NCBI RefSeq assembly: GCF_001426585.1
Contig: NZ_LMEI01000012.1
Location: 338,056 to 402,055, forward strand
Direction of reading: 5' to 3'
From: Streptomyces sp. Root431
Lineage (GTDB): Bacteria > Actinomycetota > Actinomycetes > Streptomycetales > Streptomycetaceae
Length of the DNA stretch: 64,000 bases
Positions 61,741-64,000 of the stretch are shown here, piece after piece. Numbering within the stretch: the first letter of the stretch is position 1; the number at the start of each line of letters is the position of its first letter. The position numbers and the translations under genes were made by a program. Under the pieces are notes generated by a model. It was given only the letters and a program-made list of their open reading frames with translations, was not told the origin of the DNA and searched no databases.

Positions 61741-61777
61741 CCGTGATCCGCGACCACGACGAGAAGGAGCCGCCGCC

Positions 61778-62533
61778 ATGGGCGAGAGCAAGCTGGCCGG
61801 ACAGTTCTTCGACGCCGCGATCGGGCTGCTCCAGCAGGTCCGAGACGGGGACTCCGAAGAGATCGCCGCCGCCGGAGCCGCGATCGCCGAGGCCGTCGCG
61901 AACGGCAACCGGCTCTTCGCCTTCGGCGCGGGCCACTCCTCGCTCGCCGCCCAGGACGTCGTCTACCGGGCCGGCGGCCTCGCGCTGATGAACCTGCTCG
62001 CCGTCCCCGGCGTCGTCGGCGTCGACGTCATGCCCGCCACGCTCGGCTCCGCCCTGGAGCGGGTCGACGGCCTCGCCGGGGCGGTCCTGGACTCCTCCCC
62101 CGCCAAGTCCGGGGACATCCTGATCATCATCTCCCTCTCCGGACGCAACGCCCTGCCCGTCGAGATGGCGATGAACGCCCGCGCGCTCGGCCTCACCGTC
62201 ATCGGCGTCACCTCAGTGGCGTACGCGACCGAGACGAAGTCGCGGCACGTCTCCGGGACGTACCTCAAGGACCACTGCGACATCGTCCTCGACTCCAGGA
62301 TCGCCGTCGGGGACGCGGAGCTCACCCACGAGGGCATCGAGGCGCCGTTCGCGCCCGCGTCGACCGTCGTGACCAGCGCGCTCATGCAGGCCACGATGGC
62401 CGCCGCGGCCGAGGAGCTCGTACGCCGGGGCATCGAGCCGCCGCTGCTGCGCTCGGGGAACGTGGACGGCGGGCACGAGTGGAACGGACGTGTGATGACG
62501 GAGTACGGGGACCGGATCTTCTTCCGGCACTAA
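61778..62533 (+). CDS. nagS: SIS-domain protein, NagS-like GlcNAc-6-phosphate dehydratase
   Basis: 251 residues; AAGGAG precedes the ATG. SIS-fold phosphosugar binding: NRLFAFGAGHSSLAAQDVVYRAGG, DILIIISLSGRNALPVEMAMNARALGLTVIGVTS. Orthologue of S. coelicolor SCO4393, which I recall being described as a GlcNAc-6-P dehydratase (NagS) linked to aminosugar sensitivity. The order dmdR1-nagS and a DasR-like site in front support this. Confidence 0.85.
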   Translation: MGESKLAGQFFDAAIGLLQQVRDGDSEEIAAAGAAIAEAVANGNRLFAFGAGHSSLAAQDVVYRAGGLALMNLLAVPGVVGVDVMPATLGSALERVDGLAGAVLDSSPAKSGDILIIISLSGRNALPVEMAMNARALGLTVIGVTSVAYATETKSRHVSGTYLKDHCDIVLDSRIAVGDAELTHEGIEAPFAPASTVVTSALMQATMAAAAEELVRRGIEPPLLRSGNVDGGHEWNGRVMTEYGDRIFFRH

Positions 62534-62558
62534 GCGGAGAACGCGGACGGGGGAGCCG

Positions 62559-63884
62559 TCACTCCCCCGCCGGAACACCGAGCTCCGCCGCGACCCGGGA
62601 CGCCACCGTCTCCGCGTACACCACGTCCTCCCGCTCGAACCCCGGGCGGCACGCGGCCCGCAGGAACGTCAGGACGCCCAGCGTCCGGCCCCGGGTCCGC
62701 AGGACCACGCACAGCGCGTGCGCCGCGTCCCCCGGCCACTGATGGGCCTCCGCCCACACCTCGGCCGTACGGCCCGCGCTGGCCCGCACCGCGCCCGCGC
62801 GGTCCCAGGCCTGGAACGCCGGATGCCGCGGCCCGTACCGCAGCGGGATGCCGCCGCCCACGACCGGCGACGACGGACCGGGCGCCCCGGGCGGGGTGGC
62901 CAGGGCGCGGGTCAGACGGCGCTCCCCCACGACCAGGTCGACCAGCGCGTGATCCGCGAAACCCGCCAGGGCGAAGTCCAGCAGGACCGTCACCGCCTCC
63001 TCCGGGTCCTCGCACTCGGAGGCCGCCACGCCCGCCCGGTGCAACTGGCTCCACCGGAACCGCAGCCGGTCCGCCTCGCGCACCGCGAGCCGCTCCTCCG
63101 TCACGTCCTGGAACAACCACGCCACACCCAGCGGCACCGGCTCCTCCGCCATCGGCGAGGACAACCGCAGGAAACCGCTGCGCCAGCACCGGCGCCGCTC
63201 CCCCGACGAGCTCCGCAACGTCACCCACACCTCGGCGGGCGCGGGCGGCGTGCCCTCCGCCAGGACGTGCAGCAGCGCGCCCTCCAGCTCCTCGGCGCCG
63301 TGCACGACGACATCGCCGAGGGGACGCCCGAGCAGGGCCGTACGACCCGTACCGAAGGCGCGGGCGGCGTGACCGTTGACGACGGCCGGACGCAGGTCGG
63401 CGTCGACGAGGACGACACCCCAGGAGGCGTCCTCGAAGAGGGCCTCGCTCAGGGCGACCGAACGCTCCAGATCGAGCTGTACGTGGACCTCGCTGAAGGC
63501 GCAGTAGACCCCCGCCGGCGCACCGTCGGCACCGCGCACCCCGGCAGCCTGACTCCGCACGAGCACCCGCCCGCCGTCCTTGCGCAGCAACGCCAACTCG
63601 TGCACCTGCCGGCCGGGCCCCTTCATGGCCCCCATCAGCCGCCCGAGGGTCTCCTCGGCGTCCGCACTCCGCGCCGCCCACCCCCCGAACCCACGCCGCC
63701 CGACGGCCTCCTCCGCGGACCACCCGAGGATCCGCTCGGCCTCACGATTCCAGTGCGTGATCGTCCCGTCGGCGTCCAGCGCGCACAGCGCCGCGTCCAT
63801 CCCGTCGAGCAACGCGGCCAACAGATCGGCCCCGGCCCCCGGAACGGAGGCGGTATCACTCGCGGCCCCCGTGAAAGCACTCAT
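62559..63884 (-). CDS. PAS-PAS-GAF sensor protein without output domain
   Basis: About 441 residues from MSAFTGAASD, with GGGGGG eight bases upstream. First PAS (~20-130): LLAALLDGMDAALCALDADGTITHWNREAERILGWSAEEAVGRRG. Second PAS (~135-260): SEALFEDASWGVVLVDADLRPAVVNGHAARAFG. A GAF-like end (~300-440) follows. There is no kinase, SpoIIE phosphatase or DNA-binding part, unlike most Streptomyces PAS proteins, so it should act through a partner. Confidence 0.85.
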   Translation of the reverse strand: MSAFTGAASDTASVPGAGADLLAALLDGMDAALCALDADGTITHWNREAERILGWSAEEAVGRRGFGGWAARSADAEETLGRLMGAMKGPGRQVHELALLRKDGGRVLVRSQAAGVRGADGAPAGVYCAFSEVHVQLDLERSVALSEALFEDASWGVVLVDADLRPAVVNGHAARAFGTGRTALLGRPLGDVVVHGAEELEGALLHVLAEGTPPAPAEVWVTLRSSSGERRRCWRSGFLRLSSPMAEEPVPLGVAWLFQDVTEERLAVREADRLRFRWSQLHRAGVAASECEDPEEAVTVLLDFALAGFADHALVDLVVGERRLTRALATPPGAPGPSSPVVGGGIPLRYGPRHPAFQAWDRAGAVRASAGRTAEVWAEAHQWPGDAAHALCVVLRTRGRTLGVLTFLRAACRPGFEREDVVYAETVASRVAAELGVPAGE

Positions 63885-64000
63885 CCCGGTACCCCCCATG
63901 CTGCGCCCATTCAACTGGAACGTGACGCAGAGCACATCACCTTCCTCGAAATCACTGCGCTCGGGAAACGGACGAGGAACCGGACATGGCAGCCGAGCCA

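Overview
The window reads as actinobacterial chromosome, almost certainly Streptomyces. GC content is very high with GC-rich third codon positions. GTG and TTG starts are common, genes overlap by 4 bases (ATGA or GTGA), and several genes look leaderless. Recognisable Streptomyces families include a DmdR1-type iron regulator beside a NagS-like SIS protein, an NsdA/NsdB-like TPR regulator, GlxA-type AraC regulators, mycothiol-linked domains and many ECF/STAS/HATPase regulatory proteins. I see no tRNA, rRNA, CRISPR array, intact insertion sequence or phage.

Layout. (1) 1-8.4 kb: two copies of a DUF4097 beta-strand protein that share a duplicated promoter block. Between them lie a DUF3995 membrane protein, an ECF sigma factor and an SRPBCC-like protein. 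Two consecutive receptor Ser/Thr kinases follow, one with a ricin-like ectodomain and one with an oligopeptide-binding ectodomain behind an internal twin-arginine motif. (2) 8.4-32.8 kb: a dispersed catabolic regulon containing a DUF35 Zn-ribbon/OB protein, DoxX, a flavin monooxygenase-like enzyme, an ADP-forming acyl-CoA synthetase, enoyl-CoA hydratase, flavin reductase, alcohol dehydrogenase, SDR, cyclase-family hydrolase, two acyl-CoA dehydrogenases, an amidohydrolase and an AMP-forming acyl-CoA ligase. Six promoter regions here carry a shared palindrome, CTGACG-N3-CGTCAG. This implies one repressor, encoded outside the window, controlling CoA-dependent breakdown of an unidentified (probably cyclic or branched) acid. 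Inserted among these genes are a large secreted Ig-like protein, three MFS exporters and a GlxA regulator. (3) 32.8-44.7 kb: regulatory and housekeeping genes. These are a STAS protein, a sigma factor with a ZAS/mycothiol-isomerase fusion anti-sigma candidate, PurU, a lipoprotein receptor, a TQ-motif membrane protein, an NsdA-like regulator, a primase-polymerase-like protein and an ABC exporter. (4) 44.8-59.6 kb: accessory genes of mixed quality. These are lipoproteins, a serine hydrolase, a truncated DUF1707 gene, an NmrA-type protein, a PEP-mutase family enzyme, a MarR/hydrolase pair, a GNAT remnant, a plasmid/phage-like HTH protein, a quinone oxidoreductase and twin I36/FG-GAP secreted proteins. 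(5) 59.6-64 kb: a possible structured RNA, a membrane protein, the divergent dmdR1/nagS pair with a DasR-like site, and a PAS-PAS-GAF protein.

Most promising for follow-up: the CTGACG regulon and its unknown substrate; the kinase-oligopeptide-receptor fusion with a Tat-like segment; the zinc-finger/mycothiol-enzyme fusion paired with a sigma factor; the palindromic element read in frame inside an acyl-CoA dehydrogenase; and phased 15-bp or 18-bp repeats at the 5' ends of three unrelated genes.
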